DNA of 64,000 bases from Sphingomonadales bacterium (GTDB lineage Bacteria > Pseudomonadota > Alphaproteobacteria > Sphingomonadales > Sphingomonadaceae): assembly GCA_004173185.1 (NCBI GenBank), contig SEFZ01000019.1:21680-85679 (forward strand), given 5' to 3'. Positions within the stretch are counted from its first letter, which is position 1. Each line of letters starts with the position of its first letter. Position numbers and translations under genes: made by a program. The notes beneath the pieces are model-generated. The model saw only the letters and a list, made by a program, of their open reading frames with translations, was not told where the DNA came from and did not search any database. This document shows positions 47,695-56,361 of this stretch, one piece after another.

Positions 47695-49512
47695 ATGGCG
47701 GCGGTCGAGCAGCAATTCATCCGTGATCTCCTGCTCGGCGGGCGGGCAGGGCCGCGCTTCCTCAACGAAAGTCCGATCCAGCTCGACGTCTGGTATGAGT
47801 TCGCGGCCAATATAGACCAGCCGATCGACCTGATCCTCACCCCGCTCGATTCGGTCGAGGCAGCGAGGCTCGCGCGGTTGCTCTTCTTCGTGTTGCGCCG
47901 CGAGCCCACCGAATATCGGCGCGAAATCACCCCGATGCGGGGCGCGGTCGCGGTCCGGCTGAGCTTCGACGATCTGGTCCGCGTGGTGCTGCCGCTGACC
48001 GGCTATGATGCGGGCGCGGCGCTCAAGGATCTCGCGAACACCCTGCGCACCGCTTATCCTCCAGCGCACGAGATCGATCCGTTCGCGCGCCGGCCTCTGG
48101 CGGAACTCCTGAAGGAATTCGCGGCGCAGGCGGGATCGCGCCTGTCTCCGGAATTGCGGCTCGCGCTGCTGATCGCGATCATCTTCGTGCAGGCGCGGGG
48201 CGAGGAGGCGACGTATAATCTCTTCGAGCGCGAAGGCGGGATGGGCTTTGGCTGGTTCTTCTCTCCCACCGATCCGGATTGGGAAAGGCCGATGGTCTGG
48301 CGCGTCTCGCGAAACCGGCCGGTCGAAACGCTTGGCATGTCGGTCGAGACGATCAAGGCCGATGCGGCGCGGCGAGTGTTCGATGTCGATTGCCGCGAAC
48401 TGACCTGGGCGGTGATCGATTCGGGGATAGACGGATCGCATCCGGCATTCCGCGACCATGATGGCGACGAATTCGCGATCCGGGTGGACCGGGCCTATGA
48501 TTTCGCGCGGATGCGCGCGCTCACCGCGTTCGACACGCTGCTCGATCACGAGCGTCTGAACGAGACGGTCGAAGAAGTCAGCATCAAGCTGATGATCAGC
48601 ATGGGCGAGGCGCGGGCGTGGCTGGAGCGGCTGCGCGACGATGCCGAAGCGGGTCGCCCCTATGACTGGCAGGCGCTGTCGAGGCTGCTCGAAGTGCCGG
48701 TCGATCGCCTGCCCACCGATGGCGACGAGAAAGCGAACGGGCACGGCACCCACGTGGCCGGGGTGCTGGCCGGGGATTGGCGCGAGGGCGATCAGATCGT
48801 CTATCGCGGCGTTTGCCCCAATTTGCGGCTCTACGATCTGCGCGTGCTCGATGCGACGACGACGGGCACCGAATTCGCGATCATCGCCGCGCTCGAATTC
48901 GTCCGCTGGATCAATGGGCGCAACCGCTTCATGGTCGTCCATGGCGTGAACCTGTCGATCGGCCTGCTCCACGATATGGACAATTATGCCTGTGGCCGAA
49001 CCCCCGTGTGCCTCGCCTGCGAGACGACGATCAAGACCGGCGTGAGCGTGATCGCAGCGGCCGGAAACTGGGGCGCACAGACCTATATGACCGCCAATAA
49101 CAATGAATATCGCGGCTATGCGGCGATCTCGATCGCCGATCCCGGCAATGCCGAACTGGTCATCACCGTCGGCGCGACGCACCGCGAGCGGCCGCACGAA
49201 TATGGCGTGAGCTTCTTCTCGTCGCGCGGGCCGACCGGGGATGGGCGGCTCAAGCCCGATGTCGTCGCGCCCGGCGAAAAGATCGACGGACCCTTGCCCA
49301 ATCTCGGCTTTGGCAGGCTGGACGGGACCAGCATGGCCGCGCCCCACGTATCGGGCGTGGCGGCGATGCTGATGGCGCGCCACCCCGAACTGATCGGCAA
49401 GCCCGAGGATGTGAAGAAGACGATCATGGCTTCGGCCACCGATCTGGGCCGCGAGCGCCATTTTCAGGGCGCAGGGTTGGTCGATGCATTGCGGGCCTTG
49501 CAGGCGCGCTGA
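47695..49512 (+). CDS. Cytoplasmic subtilisin-like (S8) protease
   Basis: 605 residues from ATG 47695 after a GGGGGAGG ribosome site. No signal peptide or propeptide of the usual type. The first ~220 residues are an uncharacterised helical/beta region ('QLDVWYEFAANIDQPIDLIL', 'LAELLKEFAAQAGSRLSPEL'). The S8 core has D242 ('VIDSGID'), H350 ('NGHGTHVAG'), oxyanion N458 ('AAGNWG') and S546 ('GTSMAAPHVSG'); a ~90-residue insert separates D and H. It is followed 21 bases later by an MBL-fold gene, and the pair looks like one operon. An intracellular protease of this build suggests regulated cleavage rather than nutrition. Confidence 0.93.
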   Translation: MAAVEQQFIRDLLLGGRAGPRFLNESPIQLDVWYEFAANIDQPIDLILTPLDSVEAARLARLLFFVLRREPTEYRREITPMRGAVAVRLSFDDLVRVVLPLTGYDAGAALKDLANTLRTAYPPAHEIDPFARRPLAELLKEFAAQAGSRLSPELRLALLIAIIFVQARGEEATYNLFEREGGMGFGWFFSPTDPDWERPMVWRVSRNRPVETLGMSVETIKADAARRVFDVDCRELTWAVIDSGIDGSHPAFRDHDGDEFAIRVDRAYDFARMRALTAFDTLLDHERLNETVEEVSIKLMISMGEARAWLERLRDDAEAGRPYDWQALSRLLEVPVDRLPTDGDEKANGHGTHVAGVLAGDWREGDQIVYRGVCPNLRLYDLRVLDATTTGTEFAIIAALEFVRWINGRNRFMVVHGVNLSIGLLHDMDNYACGRTPVCLACETTIKTGVSVIAAAGNWGAQTYMTANNNEYRGYAAISIADPGNAELVITVGATHRERPHEYGVSFFSSRGPTGDGRLKPDVVAPGEKIDGPLPNLGFGRLDGTSMAAPHVSGVAAMLMARHPELIGKPEDVKKTIMASATDLGRERHFQGAGLVDALRALQAR

Positions 49513-49533
49513 ACCAAATAGGGGGACAGGACC

Positions 49534-50727
49534 ATGTTGTTTGAAGCGCTTCAGGCCCGATACGGCGATTGCCTGTTCATCACGCTCCCCGGAAACGGGC
49601 CGGGGCGGCCGATCCGGCTGCTGATCGATGGCGGGCCATCGGGCGTCTTCCGCACCGCGCTCAAGAAGCGCCTCGACGATGAGGCCAAGGCGTTTCCAGC
49701 CGAGAAACCGCTGGCGATCGATGCCGTGATGATCAGCCATATCGATGAGGATCATATCCTCGGCGTGCTCGACATGTTCGCCGCGATTCAGGACGCCGAC
49801 CAGCGACACGCGCCGCGTACCTGGCAACCCAAATGGCTGCTCCACAACAGCTTCGACGCGATATTGGGCGATGGCGAGGGCGGCGTGGCCCGCTCGCTGG
49901 GCACGGGCAACACCGTGCTCGCCGGGCTGGGCGGCGAGATGGGGCTGCCCGAAGGCGGCGAACTCTCGCACACGGCGAAGCTGGTGCTGCAAAGCTATGG
50001 GCAGGGCAGCAAGCTGGCGAGCCTGTCTGCCGCGCTCAAGATCGCCCGCAACCCGCCCGACCAGCAGCCATTGAGCTTCGTCACCGCCAAGCCGCGCGTG
50101 CTCCAGATGGGGGCCGCGACGCTTACCATCGTCGGTCCGCTCCAGAAGGAGATCGACAAGCTCCGCAAGGAATGGGCGAAGTGGAAGGCGTCTCAGAAAG
50201 ACCCCAAAGCGACGCAATCGCTGGCCGCTTATGTCGATGAAAGCGTGCCCAATCTCTCCAGCATCGTGGTGATGCTCCAGTCAGAGGGGCACAGCGCGTT
50301 GCTGACCGGCGACGCGCGAGCCGATTATGTGATGACCGGGCTGGAGGAGGCCGGATATCTGCCCGTCGGGGGCAAGATGCACGTCGATATCCTCAAGCTC
50401 CCGCACCACGGATCGGCGCGCAACATCGATCTGCCGTTCCTCGATCGCGTCCATGCCGATCACTATGTCGCGTCGGGCGACGGCACCTATGGCAATCCCG
50501 ATCGCGAAACGCTGGAGATGATCGAAAAGGCGCGACCCGATGGCGGCTATACCGTCCATTTGACCTATCCGGCGGCGGATTGTGACACGACGCATCAGGC
50601 ATGGGCCAAGGATCGCAAAAGCGCGAAATACACGCCCGCGAAAAACTCGATCGCTCAGGTGGTCGCGCGCTGGCGGGACGAGGGCAAGATCAAGGTGGTG
50701 GAAGGGCCGGTGAAGATCGAGTTGTGA
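49534..50727 (+). CDS. ComEC/Rec2-like MBL-fold protein
   Basis: 397 residues from ATG 49534 with GGGGACAGG upstream. Metallo-beta-lactamase fold metal ligands: 'SHIDEDH' (H69, D71, D73, H74), 'LLTGDARADY' (D260), and 'LPHHGSARN' (H291, H292). The H-x-D-x-D-H form and 'LLIDGGPSG' at the start are those of ComEC-like extracellular/nuclease-type MBL proteins, but there is no membrane region or signal. A ~110-residue insert (about 95-205) interrupts the fold. Partner of the upstream subtilase; nuclease activity is likely but unproven. Confidence 0.88.
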   Translation: MLFEALQARYGDCLFITLPGNGPGRPIRLLIDGGPSGVFRTALKKRLDDEAKAFPAEKPLAIDAVMISHIDEDHILGVLDMFAAIQDADQRHAPRTWQPKWLLHNSFDAILGDGEGGVARSLGTGNTVLAGLGGEMGLPEGGELSHTAKLVLQSYGQGSKLASLSAALKIARNPPDQQPLSFVTAKPRVLQMGAATLTIVGPLQKEIDKLRKEWAKWKASQKDPKATQSLAAYVDESVPNLSSIVVMLQSEGHSALLTGDARADYVMTGLEEAGYLPVGGKMHVDILKLPHHGSARNIDLPFLDRVHADHYVASGDGTYGNPDRETLEMIEKARPDGGYTVHLTYPAADCDTTHQAWAKDRKSAKYTPAKNSIAQVVARWRDEGKIKVVEGPVKIEL

Positions 50728-50930
50728 GGCTGGCGCTTGCTCGCCGCATTGCCCGCTCGCCCGGAGCCTGCCGAAGCGCCGCTACCGCTTGCAATGTAGG
50801 ATTTCGCCTGCTTGGCTAAGCCGGTCGGCAATGCCGCCGCTCTTTGAAATCACCGTTCCGGAAACGCCCTTGGTCAGTGCGAACATTGGGGAACATTCGC
50901 GCGCATTGGCCTAAACTTCTGCGTCGCCGC
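50728..50930. other. Intergenic region with degenerate REP-like element
   Basis: No gene. Contains 'CCGGAGCCTGCCGAAGC' (50761-50777), similar to the short GC-rich repeats common between sphingomonad genes, and CTTGCAATGTAGGATTTC (50788-50805), whose exact reverse complement occurs at 55658-55675. Confidence 0.5.
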
Positions 50931-52031
50931 TCAGCGCGGCTGGGCGTCCAGAAACGCTTCGACGTCCTTCAGGTCGACGGTCTTGTCGAGATAGGTCTGG
51001 CCGATGCCACGGGCGAGCAGAAACGGGAGTGTGCCGCCCGCCATCTTCTTGTCGTGGAGCATATGCTCGACCAGGATTGCGCCCGATGCGGTGATGCCAG
51101 CGGCCTTGAGACCATCGGGCAGGCCGATCGCGCGCAGATGAGCCGAGACGCGCTCCGAATCCTGCGTGGTGCACAGCCCCTTATGCGCCGAATAGGCAAA
51201 GGCCAGCGCCATGCCCGCCGCGACGCCTTCGCCGTGGAGCAGTTTGTCGGAAAAGCCGGTCTCGGCCTCCAGCGCATGGCCGAACGTGTGGCCGAGATTG
51301 AGCAGGGCGCGCTTCCCCGTGGTTTCGCGCTCGTCCTCGCCGACGATGCGGGCCTTGGCGGCGACCGAATGGGCGATGGCGGTTTCGCGGGCCTGCGGGT
51401 CTCCGGCGAGCAGCGCGGCTGCATTGGCCTCGCACCATTCGAAAAAGGCGAAATCGTCGATCAGCCCGTATTTCACCACTTCGGCATAGCCGGCGCGGAC
51501 TTCACGGGCGGGCAGGGTGTCGAGCAGATCGGGATCGATCAGCACCAGCGCGGGCTGGTGAAATGCACCGACAAGGTTCTTGCCCGCGACCGAATTGATC
51601 GCGGTCTTGCCGCCGACCGAGCTGTCGACCTGCGAGAGCAAAGTGGTGGGGATCTGGACGAAGTTGCAGCCGCGCTTGAGCACCGATGCCGCGAAGCCGG
51701 TAAGGTCGCCAATCACGCCGCCGCCAAATGCGATGATATGATCGCTGCGCTCGACGCCGAGTTCGATGAGCCAGTCAGTGACGCGTTCGAGATTGGCCCA
51801 GCTCTTGGTCGATTCGCCTGCGGGCAGGACGATCGCTTCGCTGGCGATACCAACGGCGAGCAGGCTCGCCTGAAGCACCGGCAGATGGCGGCGCAAATTC
51901 TCGTCGGTAACGATGGGCATCGCGCGACCGTTGGACAGGTGCTGGAGCGCGGGGCCCGCGCCGGCGAGCAGCCCGGCCTCGATGCGAACGTCATAGCTGC
52001 GGTCGCCAAGCGCGACGGGAACGATTGTCAC
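50931..52031 (-). CDS. aroB: 3-dehydroquinate synthase
   Basis: 366 residues. 'FGGGVIGDLTGFAASVLKRG', 'IPTTLLSQVDSSVGGKTAIN', 'KNLVGAFHQPALVLIDPDLL' and 'LNLGHTFGHALEAETGFSDK' with 'LHGEGVAAGM' are the NAD- and zinc-binding blocks of AroB. Second step of the shikimate pathway (DAHP to 3-dehydroquinate). It overlaps aroK by 4 bases, forming the usual aroK-aroB unit. Confidence 0.97.
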   Translation of the reverse strand: MTIVPVALGDRSYDVRIEAGLLAGAGPALQHLSNGRAMPIVTDENLRRHLPVLQASLLAVGIASEAIVLPAGESTKSWANLERVTDWLIELGVERSDHIIAFGGGVIGDLTGFAASVLKRGCNFVQIPTTLLSQVDSSVGGKTAINSVAGKNLVGAFHQPALVLIDPDLLDTLPAREVRAGYAEVVKYGLIDDFAFFEWCEANAAALLAGDPQARETAIAHSVAAKARIVGEDERETTGKRALLNLGHTFGHALEAETGFSDKLLHGEGVAAGMALAFAYSAHKGLCTTQDSERVSAHLRAIGLPDGLKAAGITASGAILVEHMLHDKKMAGGTLPFLLARGIGQTYLDKTVDLKDVEAFLDAQPR

Positions 52032-52567
52032 AGGGATAAAGCCTTCAGAATCTCATCGACGGTGGCGTCGTGGGGGGCCGCGATGCTCTCCACCCGGATG
52101 GGGGCAAGCGCGTAGAAAGGATTGCGGATCGCGGCGAGCTCGGTGAGTACTTCGAATGGGTCACGGTCGCGCAGCAACGGTCGCGTATCGCGGCGGCGAA
52201 CGCGATCGGCCAGCACATCGGGTTCGGCATCGAGCCATACGGTGATCGCCTGTTCCAGGATCAGGCCGCGAGTGGCTTCGTTGATAAAGGCGCCGCCGCC
52301 GGTCGCGATCACCTTGGGCGTGCCATCGACCAGACGGGCGATGACGCGGCGTTCGCCGGCGCGAAAATACGGTTCGCCGAATCGCTCGAAGATGTCCGCA
52401 ACGGTCATTCCCGCTGCCGCTTCGATCTCGTGATCGGCATCTACAAAGGGCAGCCCCATGCGCTGGGCCAGGCGACGACCAACCGTCGTCTTGCCTGCCC
52501 CCATCAAGCCGACCAGTACGATCGGCTTTCCGCCCCAGCGGTGTCCACTCTCACTTGTTTGCAGCAT
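52028..52567 (-). CDS. aroK: Shikimate kinase
   Basis: 179 residues if started at ATG 52567; the frame is open to 52606 with an extra 13 residues that do not look conserved. Walker A 'GLMGAGKTTVGRRL', 'DADHEIEAAAGMTVADIF' (shikimate-binding D and R), 'FRAGERRVI' and 'VIATGGGAF' are AroK motifs, and 'RDTRPLLRD' is the lid. Fifth step of the pathway; co-transcribed with aroB. Confidence 0.96.
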   Translation of the reverse strand: MLQTSESGHRWGGKPIVLVGLMGAGKTTVGRRLAQRMGLPFVDADHEIEAAAGMTVADIFERFGEPYFRAGERRVIARLVDGTPKVIATGGGAFINEATRGLILEQAITVWLDAEPDVLADRVRRRDTRPLLRDRDPFEVLTELAAIRNPFYALAPIRVESIAAPHDATVDEILKALSL

Positions 52568-52657
52568 CGTTGCGGGGGCTATACAGGCTGGGGGCCAGTC
52601 GGGCAAAAGGCTGGTGCACTAGAATTTCTTGGCATCCATTTTTAAACGGACCTGTTC

Positions 52658-52795
52658 ATGTCGCGTTCGCTGATAGCGTTAATCGTCGTTCTCGTGGTTC
52701 TGGTGGGGGGCTTGTTCCTTCTCGCCGGACGTAGCTCGGTGAAGGAGCCGACGCGGATGGAGAAGGTGGTTCCGCTTGATAACCTCGCCAAGTAA
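52658..52795 (+). CDS. Small membrane protein, 45 aa
   Basis: ATG 52658 to TAA 52793-52795. One membrane helix at residues ~4-24 ('SLIALIVVLVVLVGGLFLLA') and a short basic/acidic tail. It lies divergent from aroK and overlaps the TTG start of the next gene, so it is probably co-transcribed with it. Function unknown. Confidence 0.7.
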   Translation: MSRSLIALIVVLVVLVGGLFLLAGRSSVKEPTRMEKVVPLDNLAK

Positions 52796-54575
52796 GCGTT
52801 CGCGGACCCTGCTGGCGGCGCTGCTGCTGGCCGGCGCGGCGGCTGTGCCCGCACTAGGCCAGCAATCGCAATCGCAGGATGCGCCCGAATCGCTGCTGCC
52901 GCCGGGTTTTGACGAGCCGTCGACGCCCGCGCCTGCTCCGGCACCCGTAGCAACGCGCGCTGCCGATCCGGTGCGGCCCGCTGATGCTGGCACGTCGCTG
53001 GCCGCCGATCCGTTGGGCAATGTCGCGGAAGGCATTGCCGACGAGGCGCTCGGTCCTGTCGATCTCGCGCGCTACGAACTGCCCGAATATGCCAAGCATT
53101 CGCTCGATCGCGTCGGCGTGGTCGCGTGGGGCAATGCGGCGTTCCCGGCCAACAGTCTGGGCGCTGCCGACGGACGCTATCTCGATACCTTGCTCAAGCG
53201 CCTGAACGCGCCGGTCGCGTCGCGCTGGGCATCGATCGCGCTGCGCCGCGCACTGATGTCGCCGCTCGAGACGCCCAAGAACATCAACGGTGCCGATTTC
53301 GCCGCGAGCCGCGCTTGGGTGCTGCTCCGGATGGGCGAAGCGAACGGCGCGCGCGCGTTGATCAACGATGTCGATACCGACAATTACACGACCTGGCTGT
53401 ATCAGGTGGCGATGCAATCGGCGCTGGCGAGCGGCGATCCGGCAGGGCTGTGCGGCATTGCCGACGAGGGCGCCAAGGTCATCAACCAGCGCGGCTGGGG
53501 TCTCGCCAAGGCGATGTGCGCCGGGCTTGCGGGCAAGCCGAACGAAGCCGGCCAACTGCTCGATCAGGGGCGGCGCGGCACGAGTGCGGGCGATATCGAC
53601 AATCTGCTGGCCGAAAAGATTCTGGGAACCGGCGCGCAGGGCCGCCGCGCGGTGACGCTCGAATGGCAAGGCGTGCCGACGCTGACCGCGTGGCGCTTCG
53701 GGCTTGCCACCGCAACGGGTGAGCAGATCCCCGCCGAGCTTTATGCAACCGCTGGCCCGCAGGTTCGCTATTGGCAGGCGCTGTCGCCTGCGCTGCCGCC
53801 GGTATCGCGCGCTGCCGCCGCTGAGCTGGCCGCGAGCGCGGGCGTGTTTTCCAGCGCCGGGCTGATCGACCTGTATTCGGAGATCGGGCAGGATCCCGAG
53901 GCCGATGGCACCCCCGAAGACACCGTCGCGCGCGATCTGCGCATCGCTTATGTCAACGGCGAGGTCTCCGCTCGCGTCGAGGCGATCCGCAAGCTGTGGA
54001 GCGAGGCCAAGACGCCGCGCCTGGCCTATGCGCGGCTGATCCTGACCGCGCGGGCGGCTTCGTGGATTCCGGCTTCGGCCGATGTCGACGCGCCCGAGAA
54101 GTTGATCGCGTCGATGCTGAGCGCAGGCATGGAAGCCCAGGCGATGGAATGGCGCAACGTGGTCAAGCGCGGCAGCGAGGGCTGGGCGTTGCTCACGCTC
54201 GCGGACGCTGGCGATGCGCGCGTCGCTTATGGCGATTTCGATGTGTATGGCGACGTTGCCGGGCGGCGGAAGGCGCAGCTGATGCTGGCCGGGCTCGCGG
54301 GCCTTGGGCGGCTCGAGGCGGCGGATGCGCAGCGCGGCGCAGCGGCGCTTGATGTGCCGATCGGCGCGAGCAACAGCTGGACCCGGGCGATCGACGCTGC
54401 CGGGCAGCGCGGCGATGCGGCCATGGTGGCGATCCTCGCAGCCGTCGGCATGCAATCGCGGACCTGGGACCACGTCACCCCCGAAGCGCTGTTCCATATC
54501 GTTGCGGCGATGAAGGCTGCGGGGATGAGCAATTATGCGCGGATGATCGCCGTCGAGGCGATCAGCCGGGCTTGA
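52776..54575 (+). CDS. Large exported protein of unknown function
   Basis: 599 residues if TTG 52776 is the start. The N-terminus 'RSRTLLAALLLAGAAAVPAL' is a signal peptide with cleavage after 'ALGQ'. A Pro/Ala-rich linker ('PSTPAPAPAPVATRAAD') precedes an all-helical domain that reads like degenerate TPR/solenoid repeats ('RRALMSPLETPKNINGADFA', 'WLYQVAMQSALASGDPAGLC'). I know no named family. It overlaps the small membrane gene upstream and the xerD TTG downstream, so the three form a unit. Confidence 0.75.
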   Translation: MITSPSKRSRTLLAALLLAGAAAVPALGQQSQSQDAPESLLPPGFDEPSTPAPAPAPVATRAADPVRPADAGTSLAADPLGNVAEGIADEALGPVDLARYELPEYAKHSLDRVGVVAWGNAAFPANSLGAADGRYLDTLLKRLNAPVASRWASIALRRALMSPLETPKNINGADFAASRAWVLLRMGEANGARALINDVDTDNYTTWLYQVAMQSALASGDPAGLCGIADEGAKVINQRGWGLAKAMCAGLAGKPNEAGQLLDQGRRGTSAGDIDNLLAEKILGTGAQGRRAVTLEWQGVPTLTAWRFGLATATGEQIPAELYATAGPQVRYWQALSPALPPVSRAAAAELAASAGVFSSAGLIDLYSEIGQDPEADGTPEDTVARDLRIAYVNGEVSARVEAIRKLWSEAKTPRLAYARLILTARAASWIPASADVDAPEKLIASMLSAGMEAQAMEWRNVVKRGSEGWALLTLADAGDARVAYGDFDVYGDVAGRRKAQLMLAGLAGLGRLEAADAQRGAAALDVPIGASNSWTRAIDAAGQRGDAAMVAILAAVGMQSRTWDHVTPEALFHIVAAMKAAGMSNYARMIAVEAISRA

Positions 54576-55489
54576 GCTGGGCCGACGATCAGGCGCTGAT
54601 CGAGCGCTTTCTGGAGATGATGCGGGCCGAGGCTGGCGCGGCGGGGAACACCATCGCGGCTTACAGCACCGATCTGCGGCTGGCGTCCGAAGCGCTGGGC
54701 GGTAAGCTGGGCGAGGCCGGGCGGCCCGAGCTCGAAAAGCTGGGCGGCGAATGGCAGGTTCTGGCCCGCGCGACCGTGGCGCGGAAGTCTGCTGCGCTCC
54801 GGCGATTCTTCGCTTTTCTCGCCGATGAGGGACTGCGCAGCGACGATCCCTCGGGCGCTTTGCCACGGCCGGGATCGGGGCGTTCGCTGCCCAAGGTGCT
54901 GAGCACCGAAGATGTCGAGCGGATGTTCGCCGCGATCGCCAGTCGGCAAGCCCGCGTGCCGGCGGACCCCAATGATTTGCGGCTGCTGGCCCTCGTGGAG
55001 TTGCTCTACGGATCGGGGCTGCGCGCGACCGAACTGGTCTCGCTGCCGCGCAACGCGGTGTCGCCCGATCGGCCCTATCTGATCCTGCGCGGCAAAGGCG
55101 GGCGAGAGCGGCTGGTGCCGATTTCGGACCGGGCGCGGGCAGCGGTGGCGCTGTGGCGCGAGCATGTCGCCAGCGACCGGCCATGGCTGTTCCCATCGGG
55201 CAAGGGGCATTTGTCGCGCGTGCGGCTGTACCAGCTGATCAAGGCGCTGGCGGGGGAGGCGGGGATACCGCCCGATCGGGTGAGCCCGCACGTGCTGCGC
55301 CACGCCTTTGCGACGCATCTGCTGGAAGGCGGGGCGGATCTGCGCGCGCTACAGGCGATGCTGGGGCATGCCGATATTGCGACCACCGAGATCTACACGC
55401 ATGTCGACAGCAAGCGGCTGGTCGATCTGGTCAATGAGCGGCACCCGTTGGCGGAGGCGCTGGGCAAGCGCGGCGGTTCTCCGGAATAG
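54572..55489 (+). CDS. xerD: Tyrosine recombinase XerD-like
   Basis: 305 residues from TTG 54572, overlapping the previous gene. SAM-like N-terminal core-binding domain ('ERFLEMMRAEAGAAGNTIAA') and a catalytic domain with R151, K175, H240, R243, H266 and Y275 ('GSGLRATEL', 'GKGGRERL', 'HVLRHAFATHL', 'GHADIATTEIYTHV'). It should resolve chromosome dimers with a XerC partner at dif. Neighbouring aroK-aroB order is common in alphaproteobacteria. XerD versus XerC is by similarity of layout. Confidence 0.92.
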   Translation: MSWADDQALIERFLEMMRAEAGAAGNTIAAYSTDLRLASEALGGKLGEAGRPELEKLGGEWQVLARATVARKSAALRRFFAFLADEGLRSDDPSGALPRPGSGRSLPKVLSTEDVERMFAAIASRQARVPADPNDLRLLALVELLYGSGLRATELVSLPRNAVSPDRPYLILRGKGGRERLVPISDRARAAVALWREHVASDRPWLFPSGKGHLSRVRLYQLIKALAGEAGIPPDRVSPHVLRHAFATHLLEGGADLRALQAMLGHADIATTEIYTHVDSKRLVDLVNERHPLAEALGKRGGSPE

Positions 55490-55684
55490 CGTGGATTGCC
55501 GATTTTGAGGTTTAGGGCGGCTTAGCTTCTCACTTTTCCCGCCAATCTTGAAATAAAATTGCGCGGGTCGGAATGTCGCGATTGCGCGCGGTGCAACTGG
55601 CCTAGACAAGTCAAAGAGCGCGGCGTTTGGGGACGCCGAGCGCTGAGCAAAGTCGATGAAATCCTACATTGCAAGGAGTGCCGA
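55490..55684. other. Intergenic region downstream of xerD
   Basis: No gene. A small hairpin, CGGCGT-TTGGGG-ACGCCG (55621-55638), and the 18-base sequence that is inverted at 50788-50805 are the only features noted. Confidence 0.4.
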
Positions 55685-56182
55685 TCAAGCGGCACTCGCC
55701 GGGGAAGGCGCTGGGCGAACGCGCCGCCCCAGCGCTATCGCGCGTCGGCCGAGCGCTATCGCACGCTTCCCAAGGGCAATCGCGCGCTTGTCCGCGATGT
55801 TCAGCGCCGCATCGCCCAACAGCCAGTTGCGCGCCGATTGCATGGTCACGAATACTTCGACTTCCGCGCCGTTGGATTCGGCGATCCGGGTCGCCTGCCG
55901 CTTGAGCAGGGTTGATTGGACCACGATCGCTACGCAATCACCGTCGCGCAGCAGGTAGCTCGTGGAGATCATACGCTCCACCACGGCTTGCGGCAGGACT
56001 GCCATGTCTACGGCATCGACCAGCAACCGCACGTTCGGGTTGTGGCGGCGCGCGGCCACGATTTCCCGTCGGAAATCATCGTCATACTGACAAAAATTCT
56101 CTTCGGACATGAAGCCATTTTGCACGATGGCCAGGATGCCGGATACGGGGTCGAAGTCGAAACGATACATTGCATGATCCAC
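55685..56182 (-). CDS. SpoIIAA-like (STAS) protein with heptapeptide repeat tail
   Basis: 165 residues. The body ('RFDFDPVSGILAIVQNGFMS', 'NPNVRLLVDAVDMAVLPQAV', 'VVQSTLLKRQATRIAESNGA', 'FVTMQSARNWLLGD') fits the SpoIIAA-like fold linked to STAS domains. The C-terminus carries three tandem copies of a seven-residue unit RAIALG(K/R), the last two nearly identical at DNA level, then a Pro/Ala tail. This amphipathic basic tail is unlike the rest. Possible membrane or nucleic-acid contact is speculation. Confidence 0.7.
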   Translation of the reverse strand: MDHAMYRFDFDPVSGILAIVQNGFMSEENFCQYDDDFRREIVAARRHNPNVRLLVDAVDMAVLPQAVVERMISTSYLLRDGDCVAIVVQSTLLKRQATRIAESNGAEVEVFVTMQSARNWLLGDAALNIADKRAIALGKRAIALGRRAIALGRRVRPAPSPASAA

Positions 56183-56361
56183 AAAAGATGGGAGAATGCT
56201 TATTGGCCAAGCCGCTTGCGGGGGCCATTCCGGTGTTTACGTTAGGGGACGGGCCGGAGCCGCGTGTTCAGACTTTCTTATCGATCCAGAGGCGGGCACC
56301 CGGACCCTTCTGTCAGCACCTACGTTGACGTAACGAACCGTCAGGACTAGCCCGCGCGAGC

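Noticed and set aside
47539..50217. An 892-codon open frame on the minus strand across the subtilase and MBL genes
   Set aside because: Opposite-strand shadow of GC-rich coding DNA; low-complexity His/Arg/Gly-rich translation with no domain, while the plus-strand genes have intact catalytic motifs and ribosome sites.
52854..55196. A 780-codon minus-strand open frame across the exported protein and xerD
   Set aside because: Arg/Pro/Ala-rich translation typical of antisense GC-rich frames; xerD catalytic residues lie on the plus strand.
54572..55489. XerD-like gene as the integrase of the prophage
   Set aside because: It lies 16 kb away among housekeeping genes, beside aroK-aroB, and the prophage has its own MuA-type transposase.
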